Below, in pieces: positions 1 through 9,188 of a stretch of DNA of 64,000 nt. The translations under genes were made by a program, and so were the position numbers. The stretch is from the NCBI RefSeq assembly GCF_900114785.1, contig NZ_FOUG01000001.1:372001-436000 (forward strand), read 5' to 3'. The notes beneath the pieces are model-generated. The model was not told the DNA's origin, ran no database searches, and was given only the letters and a program-made list of their open reading frames with translations. Each line of letters starts with the position of its first letter. The first letter of the stretch is position 1. The stretch is from Variovorax sp. OV329. Lineage in GTDB: Bacteria; Pseudomonadota; Gammaproteobacteria; Burkholderiales; Burkholderiaceae_C.

Positions 1-1
1 G

Positions 2-817
2 CCTTCGGGCGGCCTGCACGGCATCATGCGCGTGCGCGGCTTCACGCAGGACGACGGCCACGTCTTCTGCACGGAAGACCAGATCCTGGAGGAGTGCGTG
101 GCCTACACGGCCCAGCTGCTCAAGGTCTACGCTGACTTCGGCTTCTCGGACATCCTCTACAAGGTCGCCACGCGGCCGGAGCACCGCATCGGCTCAGACG
201 AGCTGTGGGACAAGGCGGAGGCGGCCCTGATGGAGGCGCTGCGCCGCTCGGGCGTGGATTTCGTCATCGCACCGGGCGACGGCGCCTTCTACGGCCCCAA
301 GATCGAGTACACGCTGCGCGACGCCATCGGCCGCCAGTGGCAGTGCGGCACGATGCAGGTCGACTTTTTCATGGCCGAGCGCCTGGGTGCGGAATATGTA
401 ACGGAGAGCAGCGGCAGGGCCCACCCCGTGATGCTGCACCGTGCCATCGTCGGCAGCCTCGAGCGCTTCATCGGCATGCTCATCGAACACCATGCCGGCG
501 CGCTGCCTTCCTGGCTGGCGCCGGTGCAGGTCGCGGTGCTCAATATCAGCGAAGGACAGGCCGATTACGCTGCGGAAGTAACAAAAGCGTTGCAGAATCA
601 AGGGCTTAGAGTTCAGCTGGATCTGCACAACGAGAAGATTACGTATAAAATACGCAAGCATTCGTTGCAAAAGCTGCCTTACATCCTGGTCGTGGGCGAC
701 AAGGAGAAGGAAGCCGGTGCCGTCGCAGTACGCGCCCGGGGCAATATTGACCTCGGTGCCATGTCCCTCCAGGCCTTCTCTGAAAAGATCGCCGAGGACA
801 TCAAACACAAGCGTTGA
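2..817 (+). CDS. thrS: Threonyl-tRNA synthetase, C-terminal part (5' truncated by window)
   Basis: This reading frame is open from base 2, so the gene starts upstream of the window. It encodes the end of ThrRS, the cytoplasmic enzyme that charges tRNA-Thr. The first visible residues ([16 protein letters not shown]) are the class II synthetase motif 2 region. Motif 3 is seen as [19 protein letters not shown]. The last hundred residues form the anticodon-binding domain ([11 protein letters not shown] to [17 protein letters not shown]). The gene heads the classical thrS-infC-rpmI-rplT-pheST-ihfA cluster; infC starts 112 bp downstream. Confidence 0.97.
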   Translation, partial: PSGGLHGIMRVRGFTQDDGHVFCTEDQILEECVAYTAQLLKVYADFGFSDILYKVATRPEHRIGSDELWDKAEAALMEALRRSGVDFVIAPGDGAFYGPKIEYTLRDAIGRQWQCGTMQVDFFMAERLGAEYVTESSGRAHPVMLHRAIVGSLERFIGMLIEHHAGALPSWLAPVQVAVLNISEGQADYAAEVTKALQNQGLRVQLDLHNEKITYKIRKHSLQKLPYILVVGDKEKEAGAVAVRARGNIDLGAMSLQAFSEKIAEDIKHKR

Positions 818-929
818 TCGAATCGCCATGCCAGAGCGCTGACATGGCTTTTTGCATCTCCTGCCTGTGGGTGCGTGCCGAGGCGGCTTTCGCCGTGGAA
901 AAACGGCAAGTTGACTGAAGGATTCGACC

Positions 930-1541
930 ATCGCTACTGCATTTCGCGACCGCCGCCACCGCGAGGAACGGCAACACCGCCTGAACCGGGAAATCATGGC
1001 CCCGGAAGTCCGTCTGATCGGACCAGAGAACGAACAGCTGGGCGTTGTCAGCCTGGCTGAGGCCTTGCGTATGGCGGGCGACGCCGACGTGGACCTGGTG
1101 GAAGTCGTCGCCAATGCCACGCCGCCTGTCTGCAGGCTCATCGAGTACGGAAAGTTCAAGTACCACGAGCAGAAGAAGGCGGCCGAAGCGAAGTCGAAGC
1201 AGAAGGTCATCGAGGTCAAGGAAATCAAGTTCCGGCCCGGCACCGACGACGGCGACTACAACATCAAGATGCGCAACATCCGGCGCTTTCTTGAAGAAGG
1301 CGACAAATGCAAGATCACGCTGCGCTTCCGCGGCCGCGAGATCACGCACCAGGAACTGGGCCTGGCGCTGTTGCAGCGCATCCGGGACGACCTTGGCGAC
1401 ACCATCCTCGTCGAGCAGTTCCCCAAGCTCGAGGGCCGGCAGATGATCATGATGATCGCTCCGGGCCGCAAGAAGCCGGGTGCCGCTGGGGTTGCCAAGC
1501 CGGCCGGCGAGCCGGTTGCCAGCACGGCCACGACGGCCTGA
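930..1541 (+). CDS. infC: Translation initiation factor IF-3, AUC start codon
   Basis: IF3 binds the 30S subunit and proofreads initiator tRNA and start codons. The first ATG in frame (996) would cut off a conserved N-terminus. The frame is open upstream, and from the ATC at 930 it reads [22 protein letters not shown] before [14 protein letters not shown], which matches the IF3 N-terminal domain. A GAAGGA Shine-Dalgarno at 917-922 sits 7 bases before this ATC, and no good one precedes the ATG. The product is 203 aa, with the N domain, the lysine-rich linker helix ([14 protein letters not shown]) and the C domain ending in [16 protein letters not shown]. Rare non-AUG starts are the known basis of IF3 autoregulation, and AUC here fits that. 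An annotation starting at 996 would be 22 residues short. Confidence 0.95.
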   Translation: MATAFRDRRHREERQHRLNREIMAPEVRLIGPENEQLGVVSLAEALRMAGDADVDLVEVVANATPPVCRLIEYGKFKYHEQKKAAEAKSKQKVIEVKEIKFRPGTDDGDYNIKMRNIRRFLEEGDKCKITLRFRGREITHQELGLALLQRIRDDLGDTILVEQFPKLEGRQMIMMIAPGRKKPGAAGVAKPAGEPVASTATTA

Positions 1542-1676
1542 GCTGGCGGTTTAGTTTTTTGAAGGGATTTCGCCTCGGCCGAAAGGGCGGGGCGGGATGA
1601 AGAAGTGTCTCGGGGCCAACAAGTCCATGGAACCAATCCAAGGCGCCTCACGAGCACAATTTAAAGGAGCATGAAC

Positions 1677-1880
1677 ATGCCCAAAATGAAGACCAAGAGC
1701 AGCGCGAAAAAACGTTTCCGCGTTCGTCCCGGTGGCACCGTCAAGCGCGGTCAAGCCTTCAAGCGTCACATCCTGACCAAGAAGACCACCAAGAACAAGC
1801 GCCACCTGCGCGGTGCAGTCGCGGTTCACGAGACCAACATGGTTTCGATGGCCGCCATGCTGCCCGGCATGGGCATTTGA
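1677..1880 (+). CDS. rpmI: 50S ribosomal protein L35
   Basis: This is a small, highly basic 67-aa protein of the large ribosomal subunit, beginning [16 protein letters not shown] as usual for L35. An in-frame ATG two codons earlier (1671) is only 1 base from the GGAG at 1666-1669. The ATG at 1677 has the normal 7-base spacing, so 1677 is chosen. The gene lies 135 bp after infC and 26 bp before rplT; in other bacteria this operon is controlled by L20 binding its own leader. Confidence 0.97.
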   Translation: MPKMKTKSSAKKRFRVRPGGTVKRGQAFKRHILTKKTTKNKRHLRGAVAVHETNMVSMAAMLPGMGI

Positions 1881-1906
1881 TCAACTGACGAACAAGGAGA
1901 AATCAC

Positions 1907-2266
1907 ATGCCTCGCGTCAAACGTGGTGTAACGGCTCGCGCCCGCCACAAGAAGGTTCTCGCCCTTGCCAAGGGCTTCCGCGGTCGTCGCGGCAATGTCT
2001 TCCGCATCGCCAAGCAGGCGGTGATGAAGGCAGGCCAGTACGCCTACCGTGACCGTCGTACGAAGAAGCGCGTTTTCCGCCAACTGTGGATTGCGCGTAT
2101 CAACGCTGCCTCGCGTGAACTGGGCCTGACCTACAGCCAGTTCGCCAACGGCATCCGCAAGGCCGGTATCGAGATCGACCGCAAGGTCCTGGCCGATATC
2201 GCCGTGCACGACAAGGCCGCTTTTGCCGGCATCGTGGAGCAGGTCAAGGCCAAGCTGGCTGCTTGA
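1907..2266 (+). CDS. rplT: 50S ribosomal protein L20
   Basis: This 119-aa basic protein is required for early assembly of the 50S subunit and, in related operons, is the translational repressor of rpmI-rplT. It begins [23 protein letters not shown], the standard L20 start, and is full length for the family. The AGGAGA at 1895-1900 is spaced 6 bases from the ATG. An intrinsic terminator-like hairpin follows at 2322-2362. Confidence 0.98.
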   Translation: MPRVKRGVTARARHKKVLALAKGFRGRRGNVFRIAKQAVMKAGQYAYRDRRTKKRVFRQLWIARINAASRELGLTYSQFANGIRKAGIEIDRKVLADIAVHDKAAFAGIVEQVKAKLAA

Positions 2267-2321
2267 TCCTGCACGTCGGGCCGCATGCCTGTAGCGGGCA
2301 GGCGGTTCGCGCCCACGGTAC

Positions 2322-2362
2322 AAGGGCTGGCGCTTGCAAGAGCACCAGCCCTTTTTTGTTTT
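2322..2362 (+). terminator. Intrinsic terminator or attenuator between rplT and pheS
   Basis: A 9-bp perfect stem (AAGGGCTGG at 2322-2330 with CCAGCCCTT at 2345-2353) is followed by a run of six T. It sits 56 bp after rplT and 40 bp before pheS. It either ends the rplT transcript or attenuates pheST. I see no phenylalanine-rich leader peptide of the enteric pheM type. Confidence 0.8.
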
Positions 2363-2401
2363 CTCCCGCGCCTTCCTCGCTAGATCGAAAAAGATTCCTC
2401 C

Positions 2402-3445
2402 ATGAACGAGCTGGACACCCTGGTCGACAACGCCCGTGCCGCCTTCGCCAACGCAACCGCGCCGGCAGACCTCGAGAATGCCAAGGCGCAGTTCCTGGGC
2501 AAGTCCGGCCGCATCACCGAGCTGATGAAGGGCATGGCCCAGCTGCCCGTGGACGAGAAGAAGTCGCGCGGCGCCGCCATCAACGTGGCCAAGCAGGCCA
2601 TCGAGGCTGCGCTCACCGAGCGTCGCCAGCAGCTGGCCGACGCCGAACTCGACGTCCAGCTACGCGCCGAGGCATTGGACGTCACGCTGCCCGGCCGCCG
2701 CCGCGCCGGTGGCGGCCTTCACCCGGTGGCCCGTGCCCAGGAGCGCATCGAGGCCATCTTCGCCAGCATGGGCTTCGACGTGGCCGACGGCCCCGAGATC
2801 GAGACCGACTGGTACAGCTTCACCTCGCTGAACAACCCGCCGAACCATCCGGCGCGTTCGATGCAGGACACCTTCTATGTCGACATGAAGGACGAGGAAG
2901 GCCTGCTGTTCAACCTGCGTCCGCACACCTCGCCCATGCAGGTGCGCTACGCCCAAGCCCATGCGAAGAAGTACGCCGGGCAAGAACACATGCCCGACAT
3001 CCGTGTGATCGCCCCGGGCCGCACCTACCGCGTGGACAGCGACGCCACCCACTCGCCCATGTTCCACCAGGTCGAGGGCCTGTGGATCGGCGAGAACGTG
3101 AGCTTCAAGGACCTGAAGGTCATGTACCTGGACTTCGTGCGGACCTTCTTCGAGACCGACGCGCTCAAGCTGCGCTTCCGTCCCAGCTACTTCCCCTTCA
3201 CCGAGCCCAGCGCCGAGATCGACATCATGTTCGAGCAGGGCCCGCTCGCCGGCCGCTGGCTGGAAGTGTCGGGCTCCGGCCAGGTGCACCCGCAGGTGGT
3301 GCGCAACATGGGCCTGGACCCCGAGCGCTACATCGGCTTCGCCTTCGGCTCGGGCATCGACCGCCTGGCCATGCTGCGCTATGGCGTGAACGACCTGCGC
3401 TTGTTCTTCGACGGCGACCTGCGCTTCCTCAGCCAATTCCAGTAA
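2402..3445 (+). CDS. pheS: Phenylalanyl-tRNA synthetase alpha subunit
   Basis: This is the catalytic subunit of the alpha2beta2 enzyme that charges tRNA-Phe. The 347-aa product has an N-terminal coiled-coil arm (residues about 1-90) that binds tRNA, then the class II catalytic core. Visible core motifs are [35 protein letters not shown] (motif 2) and [14 protein letters not shown] (motif 3). The Shine-Dalgarno is poor, with only a purine stretch at 2387-2394. pheT follows after 37 bp and the two are presumably co-transcribed. Confidence 0.97.
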   Translation: MNELDTLVDNARAAFANATAPADLENAKAQFLGKSGRITELMKGMAQLPVDEKKSRGAAINVAKQAIEAALTERRQQLADAELDVQLRAEALDVTLPGRRRAGGGLHPVARAQERIEAIFASMGFDVADGPEIETDWYSFTSLNNPPNHPARSMQDTFYVDMKDEEGLLFNLRPHTSPMQVRYAQAHAKKYAGQEHMPDIRVIAPGRTYRVDSDATHSPMFHQVEGLWIGENVSFKDLKVMYLDFVRTFFETDALKLRFRPSYFPFTEPSAEIDIMFEQGPLAGRWLEVSGSGQVHPQVVRNMGLDPERYIGFAFGSGIDRLAMLRYGVNDLRLFFDGDLRFLSQFQ

Positions 3446-3482
3446 TCCATTCCCTCGAACGAACAAGAGCGTCGCAAGAAAA

Positions 3483-5903
3483 ATGCAATTCCCCGAGTCC
3501 TGGCTGCGCGAGTTCTGCAACCCGCCGCTGACGAGCGAACAACTGGCCGACACCCTGACCATGGGCGGCTTCGAGGTGGAAGAGCGCCGTCCGGTGGCGC
3601 CGCCCTTCAGCAAGATCGTGGTGGGCGAGATCAAGGAAGCCGTGCAGCACCCCAACGCCGACCGCCTGCGCGTGTGCCAGGTGGATGCAGGGCAGGGCGC
3701 GCTGCTGAACATCGTGTGCGGCGCACCCAATGCCCGCGTCGGCATCAAGGTGCCGTGCGCGCTGGTGGGCGCCGAACTGCCCCCGGGCGAGGACGGCAAG
3801 CCCTTCCAGATCAAGCTGGGCAAGCTGCGCGGCGTGGAAAGCCAGGGCATGCTGTGCTCGGCCCGCGAACTGCAGCTGTCCGACGACCACGGCGGCCTGC
3901 TGGAACTGCCCGATGATGCGCCGGTGGGCGCCGACGTGCGCGAGGTGCTCAAGCTCGACGACATGCTGCTCACCCTCAAGCTCACGCCCAACCTGGCGCA
4001 TGGCCTGAGCGTGTACGGCATTGCCCGCGAACTCTCCGCCCTGACCGGTGCGCCGCTGAACACGCCGCAGGTGCGTCCGGTGGAAACCGCGCATGCGTCC
4101 GTGCTGCCGGTGAAGGTCGAGGCGCCCGAGCTGTGCGGCCGCTTCTCCGGCCGCCTGGTGCGCGGCGTGGACACGAAGGCCAAGACGCCGGCCTGGATGG
4201 TCGACCGCCTGGCCCGCTGCGGCCAGCGCAGCGTCTCGCCGCTGGTGGACGTGTCGAACTACGTGATGTTCGAATTCGGTCAGCCCTCGCACATCTTCGA
4301 CGCCGACAAGATCCATGGCGGCCTCACGGTGCGCTGGGGCAAGCCGGGCGAGCAGCTCAAGCTGCTCAACGGCAACACCGTCACGGTGGATGGCCAGGTC
4401 GGCGTGATCGCCGACGAGCGCGAAGTCGAATCGCTGGCCGGCATCATGGGCGGCGACGCCACCGCGGTGAGCGACGACACCCGCAACATCTACATCGAGG
4501 CGGCCTTCTGGTGGCCCGAAGCCATCCAGGGCCGCTCGCGCCGCTTCAACTTCTCGACCGACGCCGGCCACCGCTTCGAGCGCGGCGTGGACCCGAGCCG
4601 CACGGTGGACGTCATCGAGCACATCACCCGCCTGGTGCAGCAGATCTGCGGCGGCGAAGCCGGCCCGATCGACGACCAGGCGCTGAAGCTGCCCGAAGCC
4701 AGGCCGGTGACGCTGCGCGTGGCGCGCGCTGCCCGCGTGATCGGCATGCCGCTGACGCAGGCCCAGTGCGCCGACGCGCTGCGCCGCCTGGGCTTCGCGC
4801 TGAAGGAAGGCGAGGGCAGCATCACCGTCACGCCGCCGTCGCACCGCTTCGACCTGCTGCTGGAAGAAGACCTGATCGAGGAAGTGGCCCGCCTGGTCGG
4901 CTACAACAACCTGCCGACCACGCCGCCGCTGGCGCCCATCACCGCCCGCGTGCGCCCCGAGTCGCGCCTGGGCCGCTTCGGCGTTCGCCATCGCGTGGCC
5001 GACCTGGGCTACCAGGAAACCATCAACTTCAGCTTCGTGGAAGCGCACTGGGAATCGGAACTGGCCGGCAACGCCAACCCGATCCAGCTGCTCAACCCCA
5101 TCGCCAGCCAGATGAGCGTGATGCGCTCCTCGCTGATGGGCTCGCTGCTGCAGGTGCTCAAGTTCAACATCGACCGCAAGGCGGCGCGCGTGCGCGTGTT
5201 CGAGGCGGGCCGCGTGTTCATGCGCGACGACAGCGTGAAGACCACCGACACCACCGTGGCCGGCATCCGCCAGCCGATGCGGCTTGCGGGCCTGGCCTGG
5301 GGCGATGCGGAAGAAGCTCGCTGGGATGGCAAGGCTCACCGCGCCGACTTCTTCGAGGCCAAGGGCGACGTGGAAGCGCTGCTGGCGCCGCGCGTCGCCA
5401 GCTTCGAGCCGGTAAACCATCCGGCACTGCACCCCGGCCGCGCCGCACGGGTGCTGCTGGACGGCCGCCAGATCGGCGTGGTGGGCGAACTGCATCCGCG
5501 CTGGCGCCAGAGCTGGGAGCTGCCTTCGGCCCCCGTGCTCTTCGAGCTGGACCTCGATGCGGTGGAAGAACGCGTGGTGCCCGTGGCCCAGCCGGTGCCC
5601 AAGCACCAGGCGGTGGAGCGCGACATCGCGGTGGTGGTGCCGGAGCCGGTCACGCACGCCGCCCTCATGAAGGCCATCCACGGCGCGAACACGCAGGGCC
5701 TGCTGCAGCATGCCGCGCTGTTCGACATCTACCGTCCGCAGCCCGGCGCCGCCGGCGGCACGCTGGCCCAGGGCGAGAAGAGCATGGCGGTGCGCCTGAG
5801 CTTCCAGGGCGCCAGCGCCACGCTGACCGACGAGCAGGTCGAGCCGGCGGTGCGCGCCATCATCGACGCGCTGGCCCAGCAACTGGGCGCACGCCTGCGC
5901 TGA
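3483..5903 (+). CDS. pheT: Phenylalanyl-tRNA synthetase beta subunit
   Basis: This 806-aa subunit holds the editing and tRNA-binding parts of PheRS. Domains in order: N-terminal OB-fold tRNA-binding domain (about 40-150), B3/B4 editing domain (about 210-390, with the conserved region [15 protein letters not shown]), B5 domain (about 400-475), the catalytic-like B6/B7 core, and a C-terminal anticodon-binding FDX-ACB domain (last 95 residues, FDIYRPQPG to QQLGARLR). It is full length. ihfA starts 43 bp later. Confidence 0.97.
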   Translation: MQFPESWLREFCNPPLTSEQLADTLTMGGFEVEERRPVAPPFSKIVVGEIKEAVQHPNADRLRVCQVDAGQGALLNIVCGAPNARVGIKVPCALVGAELPPGEDGKPFQIKLGKLRGVESQGMLCSARELQLSDDHGGLLELPDDAPVGADVREVLKLDDMLLTLKLTPNLAHGLSVYGIARELSALTGAPLNTPQVRPVETAHASVLPVKVEAPELCGRFSGRLVRGVDTKAKTPAWMVDRLARCGQRSVSPLVDVSNYVMFEFGQPSHIFDADKIHGGLTVRWGKPGEQLKLLNGNTVTVDGQVGVIADEREVESLAGIMGGDATAVSDDTRNIYIEAAFWWPEAIQGRSRRFNFSTDAGHRFERGVDPSRTVDVIEHITRLVQQICGGEAGPIDDQALKLPEARPVTLRVARAARVIGMPLTQAQCADALRRLGFALKEGEGSITVTPPSHRFDLLLEEDLIEEVARLVGYNNLPTTPPLAPITARVRPESRLGRFGVRHRVADLGYQETINFSFVEAHWESELAGNANPIQLLNPIASQMSVMRSSLMGSLLQVLKFNIDRKAARVRVFEAGRVFMRDDSVKTTDTTVAGIRQPMRLAGLAWGDAEEARWDGKAHRADFFEAKGDVEALLAPRVASFEPVNHPALHPGRAARVLLDGRQIGVVGELHPRWRQSWELPSAPVLFELDLDAVEERVVPVAQPVPKHQAVERDIAVVVPEPVTHAALMKAIHGANTQGLLQHAALFDIYRPQPGAAGGTLAQGEKSMAVRLSFQGASATLTDEQVEPAVRAIIDALAQQLGARLR

Positions 5904-5946
5904 TCCGAAACGCAAGAGACGACCACGAGAGGGAGACACGGCCACC

Positions 5947-6297
5947 ATGGAAATCACGATCGAAGCCATCGAGACGCCCGCCCTGACCAAGGCGCACCTG
6001 GCCGACCTGCTGTTCGAGCAGATCGGCCTGAACAAGCGCGAGTCCAAGGACATGGTCGAGGCCTTCTTCGAGCTCATCGCGAGCAGCCTCATCGAGGGCG
6101 AGGACGTGAAGATCTCCGGCTTCGGCAACTTCCAGATCCGCACCAAGGCACCGCGACCCGGGCGCAATCCGCGCACCGGCGAGGCTATCCCGATCGGTGC
6201 GCGCCGGGTCGCCACCTTCCATGCCAGCGCCAAGCTCAAGGAGCAGATCAGCGGGAATGTGGCCGAAGAAGTCGAGTGGAGCCTGGGCGCGGAATAA
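5947..6297 (+). CDS. ihfA: Integration host factor alpha subunit
   Basis: IHF-alpha pairs with IHF-beta to bend DNA sharply in transcription, recombination and replication. The 116-aa protein has the HU/IHF fold. Recognisable parts are [21 protein letters not shown] at the N-terminus, the core [10 protein letters not shown], and the DNA-intercalating beta-arm [11 protein letters not shown]. It has a purine-rich Shine-Dalgarno (GAGAGGGAGA). It lies after pheT and before merR, an arrangement conserved in beta- and gammaproteobacteria. Confidence 0.96.
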   Translation: MEITIEAIETPALTKAHLADLLFEQIGLNKRESKDMVEAFFELIASSLIEGEDVKISGFGNFQIRTKAPRPGRNPRTGEAIPIGARRVATFHASAKLKEQISGNVAEEVEWSLGAE

Positions 6298-6365
6298 GTT
6301 CTCTTTGCGCAGCCGCTGCGCCTGGAGTAACCTCGTGAACTTTCCCTCGCACCGTCTTGATTTCA

Positions 6366-6881
6366 ATGGAGAAAGCCCTCCCGTCGATCCCGGTCAAACG
6401 CTACTTCACCATCGGTGAGGTGGCCGAGCTGTGTGGCGTCAAGCCGCACGTGCTGCGCTATTGGGAGCAGGAGTTCACGCAGCTTCGCCCCATGAAGCGG
6501 CGCGGCAACCGGCGCTACTACCAGCACCACGAGGTGCTGATGATCCGCCGCATCCGCGACCTGCTCTACGACCAGGGCTTCACCATCAGCGGTGCGCGCA
6601 ACAAGCTGCAGGAGCTGGTGGCGTCCGAGCGCGATCGACGCAAGTCCGTCGGCGAAGGGCCGCTGGAGGGCGTGGAAGCGATCGAGATCGACCAGGAAGA
6701 ATTCGAGGCCGCCCTGCACGAGGAAGAAGACGCCCGCGAGGCAGAGGCCGAGGCCGCGGACGGCGTCGCCCTTGCAGTTCCGGCCACCCGGGCACCCCTG
6801 CGCGCGGGCGCCATGTCGCCCCTGCAGCAGCTGCGGCGCGAACTCTTTGAAATTCGCGAGCTCCTGACCCTGAATCGCTGA
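6366..6881 (+). CDS. MerR-family transcriptional regulator next to ihfA
   Basis: This 171-aa regulator has an N-terminal MerR winged helix-turn-helix (about residues 10-80). The motif KRYFTIGEVAELCGVKPHVL is followed by LRYWEQEFTQLRP and the wing GNRRYYQHHEVLMIRRI. The rest is acidic and low complexity (EEEDAREAEAEAADG) with a leucine-rich C-terminal helix; there are no cysteines suggestive of metal sensing. The chosen ATG is at 6366, with a TTG three codons upstream as a poorer alternative. It is the usual downstream neighbour of ihfA; its effector and targets are unknown to me. Confidence 0.9.
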   Translation: MEKALPSIPVKRYFTIGEVAELCGVKPHVLRYWEQEFTQLRPMKRRGNRRYYQHHEVLMIRRIRDLLYDQGFTISGARNKLQELVASERDRRKSVGEGPLEGVEAIEIDQEEFEAALHEEEDAREAEAEAADGVALAVPATRAPLRAGAMSPLQQLRRELFEIRELLTLNR

Positions 6882-6892
6882 ATTCCTCAGGC

Positions 6893-6898
6893 TATAAT
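6893..6898 (+). promoter_or_regulatory. -10 element for tRNA-Pro
   Basis: A perfect TATAAT lies 9 bases before the mature 5' end of tRNA-Pro, so the primary transcript would carry only a few leader bases. A matching -35 is weak (CTGAAT around 6870-6875). Position and perfection of the -10 support it. Confidence 0.7.
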
Positions 6899-6907
6899 CG
6901 ACGGCTT

Positions 6908-6984
6908 CGGTGTGTGGCGCAGCCTGGTAGCGCACTTGCATGGGGTGCAAGGGGTCGAAGGTTCGAATCCTTTCACACCGACCA
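6908..6984 (+). tRNA. tRNA-Pro (anticodon GGG)
   Basis: This is a 77-nt cloverleaf. The acceptor stem pairs CGGTGTG (6908-6914) with CACACCG (6974-6980). The anticodon stem CTTGC/GCAAG encloses the loop ATGGGGT, giving anticodon GGG. The T loop is GGTTCGAATCC and the 3' CCA is encoded (6982-6984). It reads CCC and, by wobble, CCU codons. It is flanked by its own promoter and terminator. There is no integrase or duplicated 3' end nearby to suggest use as an attachment site. Confidence 0.97.
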
Positions 6985-6990
6985 ACAAGG

Positions 6991-7022
6991 AAGGCCGCTG
7001 GTGATCAACCAGCGGCCTTTTT
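6991..7022 (+). terminator. Terminator after tRNA-Pro, probably bidirectional
   Basis: A 12-bp near-perfect stem (6991-7002 with 7008-7019, core GGCCGCTGGT) has a 5-base loop and a T run on the + strand. On the minus strand the stem is followed by a T-rich tract (TTCCTTGTT). The stop codon of the convergent transporter gene (7005-7007) lies inside the loop, so one hairpin appears to serve both genes. Confidence 0.88.
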
Positions 7023-8003
7023 CTTTGGGCCGGCACCCCGCTTCTCGTACTCCTGCGGCATGGCCAGCGCGAACACCGCGCGTTCCACCGACTTGTGCTC
7101 CATCACCCGCGTTTCCATCTCGTGCAGCAGGCGCGCGAGCTCGGTCTGCGGCGGGTCGCCCACGACGATCACGCGCGCAGCGACCACCAGACGGTCCGGC
7201 CCCACGTATTCGGCAAAGAAGTAGGTCACGCGCTCGATGTCCGGGTGCTGCTCGATCGCATGGATGGCCATCTGGCGGCGCTCCTCCGGCAAGGGCACGC
7301 CGGCGAGGAAGCGCCGGTTGACGTTGATGAGCACCAGCCCCGCCACGCCCATCAGCACGCCAATCAGTATCGAGCCCAGCGCGTCGTAGCGAACCTCGTC
7401 GGTGAGCTGGTGCAGCGCCATGCCCAGCCCGGCGATGAACAGGCCCAGCAGCGCGATCAGGTCGCCGATGACCACTGCGCGCAGCTGCGAGTCGGAGGTG
7501 TCCAGCACATGCTTGAAGATGCCGTGGTCGCGCTCCGCGGCGCGCTCGCGCACGAAGCGCACGGCGCGCGCGAAAGACAGGCTCTGGAAGGCCAGCGAAA
7601 CGATCACCACCGCATAGCCCACCCGGTAGTCCGGCGGCGGCTCGATCACGTGCCATTGCGTGATGCCGCGCCAGACGGCCACCTGCGCACCGACCACGCA
7701 CATCACGATGGAGCCGAACAGCGACCACACGAAAGACTCGCGTCCATAGCCCAGCGGATGCGCGTCGTCCGAAGGCCGGCGTGCTGCCAGGTAGCCGGCC
7801 ACGAGGAAGATCTCCGAGGCCGTGCCGATCCACGAATGCACCGCCTCGGCCAGCATGGCGGCCGAGCCGGTGGTCACCGCGGCGCCCGTCTTGAAAACCG
7901 CCATCAAGGCACCGCCGGCCAGTGCCAGCGCCACCGCGGTGCGCAGGCGCGTGGCCTGGGCGTCCGGGTGGAGCCGGCGGTGCAGGCGGCTGAATTCCCT
8001 CAT
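7005..8003 (-). CDS. Cation diffusion facilitator family transporter
   Basis: This 332-aa inner-membrane protein resembles CDF metal/proton antiporters (Zn, Mn, Fe or Co). Several hydrophobic segments are visible, starting with TAVALALAGGALMAVFKTGA. Typical CDF features are SAAMLAEAVHSWIGTASEIFL in helix 2 and DTSDSQLRAVVIGDLIALLG in helix 5. The usual HxxxD/DxxxD metal motifs are partly altered (AEAVHS, DTSDSQ), as in the CDF subgroup of YdbO type. A C-terminal cytoplasmic domain follows (about 240-332). The start MREFSRLHRRL at 8003 is preferred over one 39 codons upstream, because the added stretch is basic, cysteine-containing and non-membrane-like. The specificity cannot be read from sequence. 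Confidence 0.88.
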   Translation of the reverse strand: MREFSRLHRRLHPDAQATRLRTAVALALAGGALMAVFKTGAAVTTGSAAMLAEAVHSWIGTASEIFLVAGYLAARRPSDDAHPLGYGRESFVWSLFGSIVMCVVGAQVAVWRGITQWHVIEPPPDYRVGYAVVIVSLAFQSLSFARAVRFVRERAAERDHGIFKHVLDTSDSQLRAVVIGDLIALLGLFIAGLGMALHQLTDEVRYDALGSILIGVLMGVAGLVLINVNRRFLAGVPLPEERRQMAIHAIEQHPDIERVTYFFAEYVGPDRLVVAARVIVVGDPPQTELARLLHEMETRVMEHKSVERAVFALAMPQEYEKRGAGPKKKAAG

Positions 8004-8238
8004 GGTGCGAATTCGCCGGTTGCGGCGGGGGCAGGTGCTTGCAAGATGGCGCTTCCGATCGTGCGGGTCGGGACATTTAGCCACGGCCGGGCGGGTTTGG
8101 TGAACACTGCGCCTCTCCACCCTGCGAGGGCGCTTGGCATGTCATCGGCGGCGCGGCCATGCGCACACACGCGCGCAAGTCCTACGCCGGATGGGCCCGC
8201 CGCGGTTCAGCCTGTCCATGCAGTCCTGGGACATGGTC

Positions 8239-9135
8239 ATGGCACGAGCGAGAGGCGAAGGCATCCACATCGGCATCTCCGGCTGGCGCTACGCGCCCTG
8301 GCGCGGACGCTTCTACCCGCGCGGCTTGCCCCAGTACCTGGAGCTGTCCTACGCGGCCGGCATGCTGCCGAGCATCGAGCTCAACGGCTCCTTCTACTCG
8401 CTGCAGCGGCCCGAGGCCTACCAGGACTGGGCCTGCCAGACTCCCGATGACTTCGTGTTCGCCGTCAAGGGCTCGCGCTACATCACGCACATGCATCGGC
8501 TCAGGGACGTGCGGGTGCCGCTGGCCAACTTCCTGGCCTCGGGCGTTCTGGCCCTGGGCCGCAAGCTCGGGCCGATCCTGTGGCAGCTGCCGCCCAGCAT
8601 GGCCTTCGATGCGCAGCGCATCGAGGACTTCCTGAAGCTGCTGCCGCATGACGTCGCGTCTGCACTGGCGCTGGCACGCGCGCACGACGAACGGCTGGAG
8701 GGCCGCAGCTGGCTGGAGGCGCCGCGCGGCCTTCGCCTGCGGCATGCGATGGAGGTGCGGCACCAGAGCTTCGTGAACCCGGAGTTCATCGCGCTGCTGC
8801 GCCGCCACGGCGTTGCGATGGTGGTGGCCGACACGGCGGGGCGCTGGCCGCTCATCGAGGACCTGACGGCCGATTTCGCCTATGTGCGACTGCACGGCGA
8901 CAAGAAGCTCTATGCCAGCGGCTACGGCGATCCGGCGCTGGACCGCTGGGCCGGGCGCATCCGCGCCTGGCGCCAGGGACGGCAGCCCGATGACGCGAAA
9001 CTCGCATCGGACCAGCCGGCGGCACGCGGCCGTCGCGAGGTCTTCTGCTACTTCGACAACGACGTGAAGGTGGATGCGCCCTTCGACGCGGCGCGCCTCG
9101 CGCAGCGGCTGGAGGTGCCCACCGGCTTCGGCTGA
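8239..9135 (+). CDS. DUF72 (YecE-like) family protein
   Basis: This 298-aa protein belongs to the DUF72 TIM-barrel family. Diagnostic blocks are IGISGWRYAPWRGRFYP near the N-terminus, ELNGSFYSLQRPEAY, FVFAVKGSRYITHMHRL, and the C-terminal VFCYFDNDVKVDAPFDA. The biochemical role of the family is not established. The start is uncertain: 8239 gives MARARGEG before IGISGWRY, as in relatives, but ATGs at 8218 and 8233 are also open and no strong Shine-Dalgarno decides. Confidence 0.88.
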   Translation: MARARGEGIHIGISGWRYAPWRGRFYPRGLPQYLELSYAAGMLPSIELNGSFYSLQRPEAYQDWACQTPDDFVFAVKGSRYITHMHRLRDVRVPLANFLASGVLALGRKLGPILWQLPPSMAFDAQRIEDFLKLLPHDVASALALARAHDERLEGRSWLEAPRGLRLRHAMEVRHQSFVNPEFIALLRRHGVAMVVADTAGRWPLIEDLTADFAYVRLHGDKKLYASGYGDPALDRWAGRIRAWRQGRQPDDAKLASDQPAARGRREVFCYFDNDVKVDAPFDAARLAQRLEVPTGFG

Positions 9136-9188
9136 CCGGCGCGGCCCGGGAGGCGGTCGTCCGCGCCACTACACTGCCAGCCTTGCCT

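Noticed and set aside
1542..1600. Terminator between infC and rpmI at the T-rich stretch near 1551-1560
   Set aside because: The possible stem (GCCAGC/GCTGGC) is short and separated from the T run by several bases, so I do not call it.
2267..2401. Leader peptide for pheST attenuation
   Set aside because: The only ATG-initiated frame near the hairpin ends after three codons and no run of Phe codons is seen.
3429..6239. 936-codon open frame on the minus strand across pheT and ihfA
   Set aside because: It is the antisense shadow of pheT and ihfA in GC-rich DNA. It is rich in His, Ala, Arg and Gln with no domain, and pheT is certain.
6908..6984. tRNA-Pro as integration site of a genomic island
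   Set aside because: No integrase and no repeat of the tRNA 3' end downstream; the neighbouring genes are ordinary chromosomal ones.
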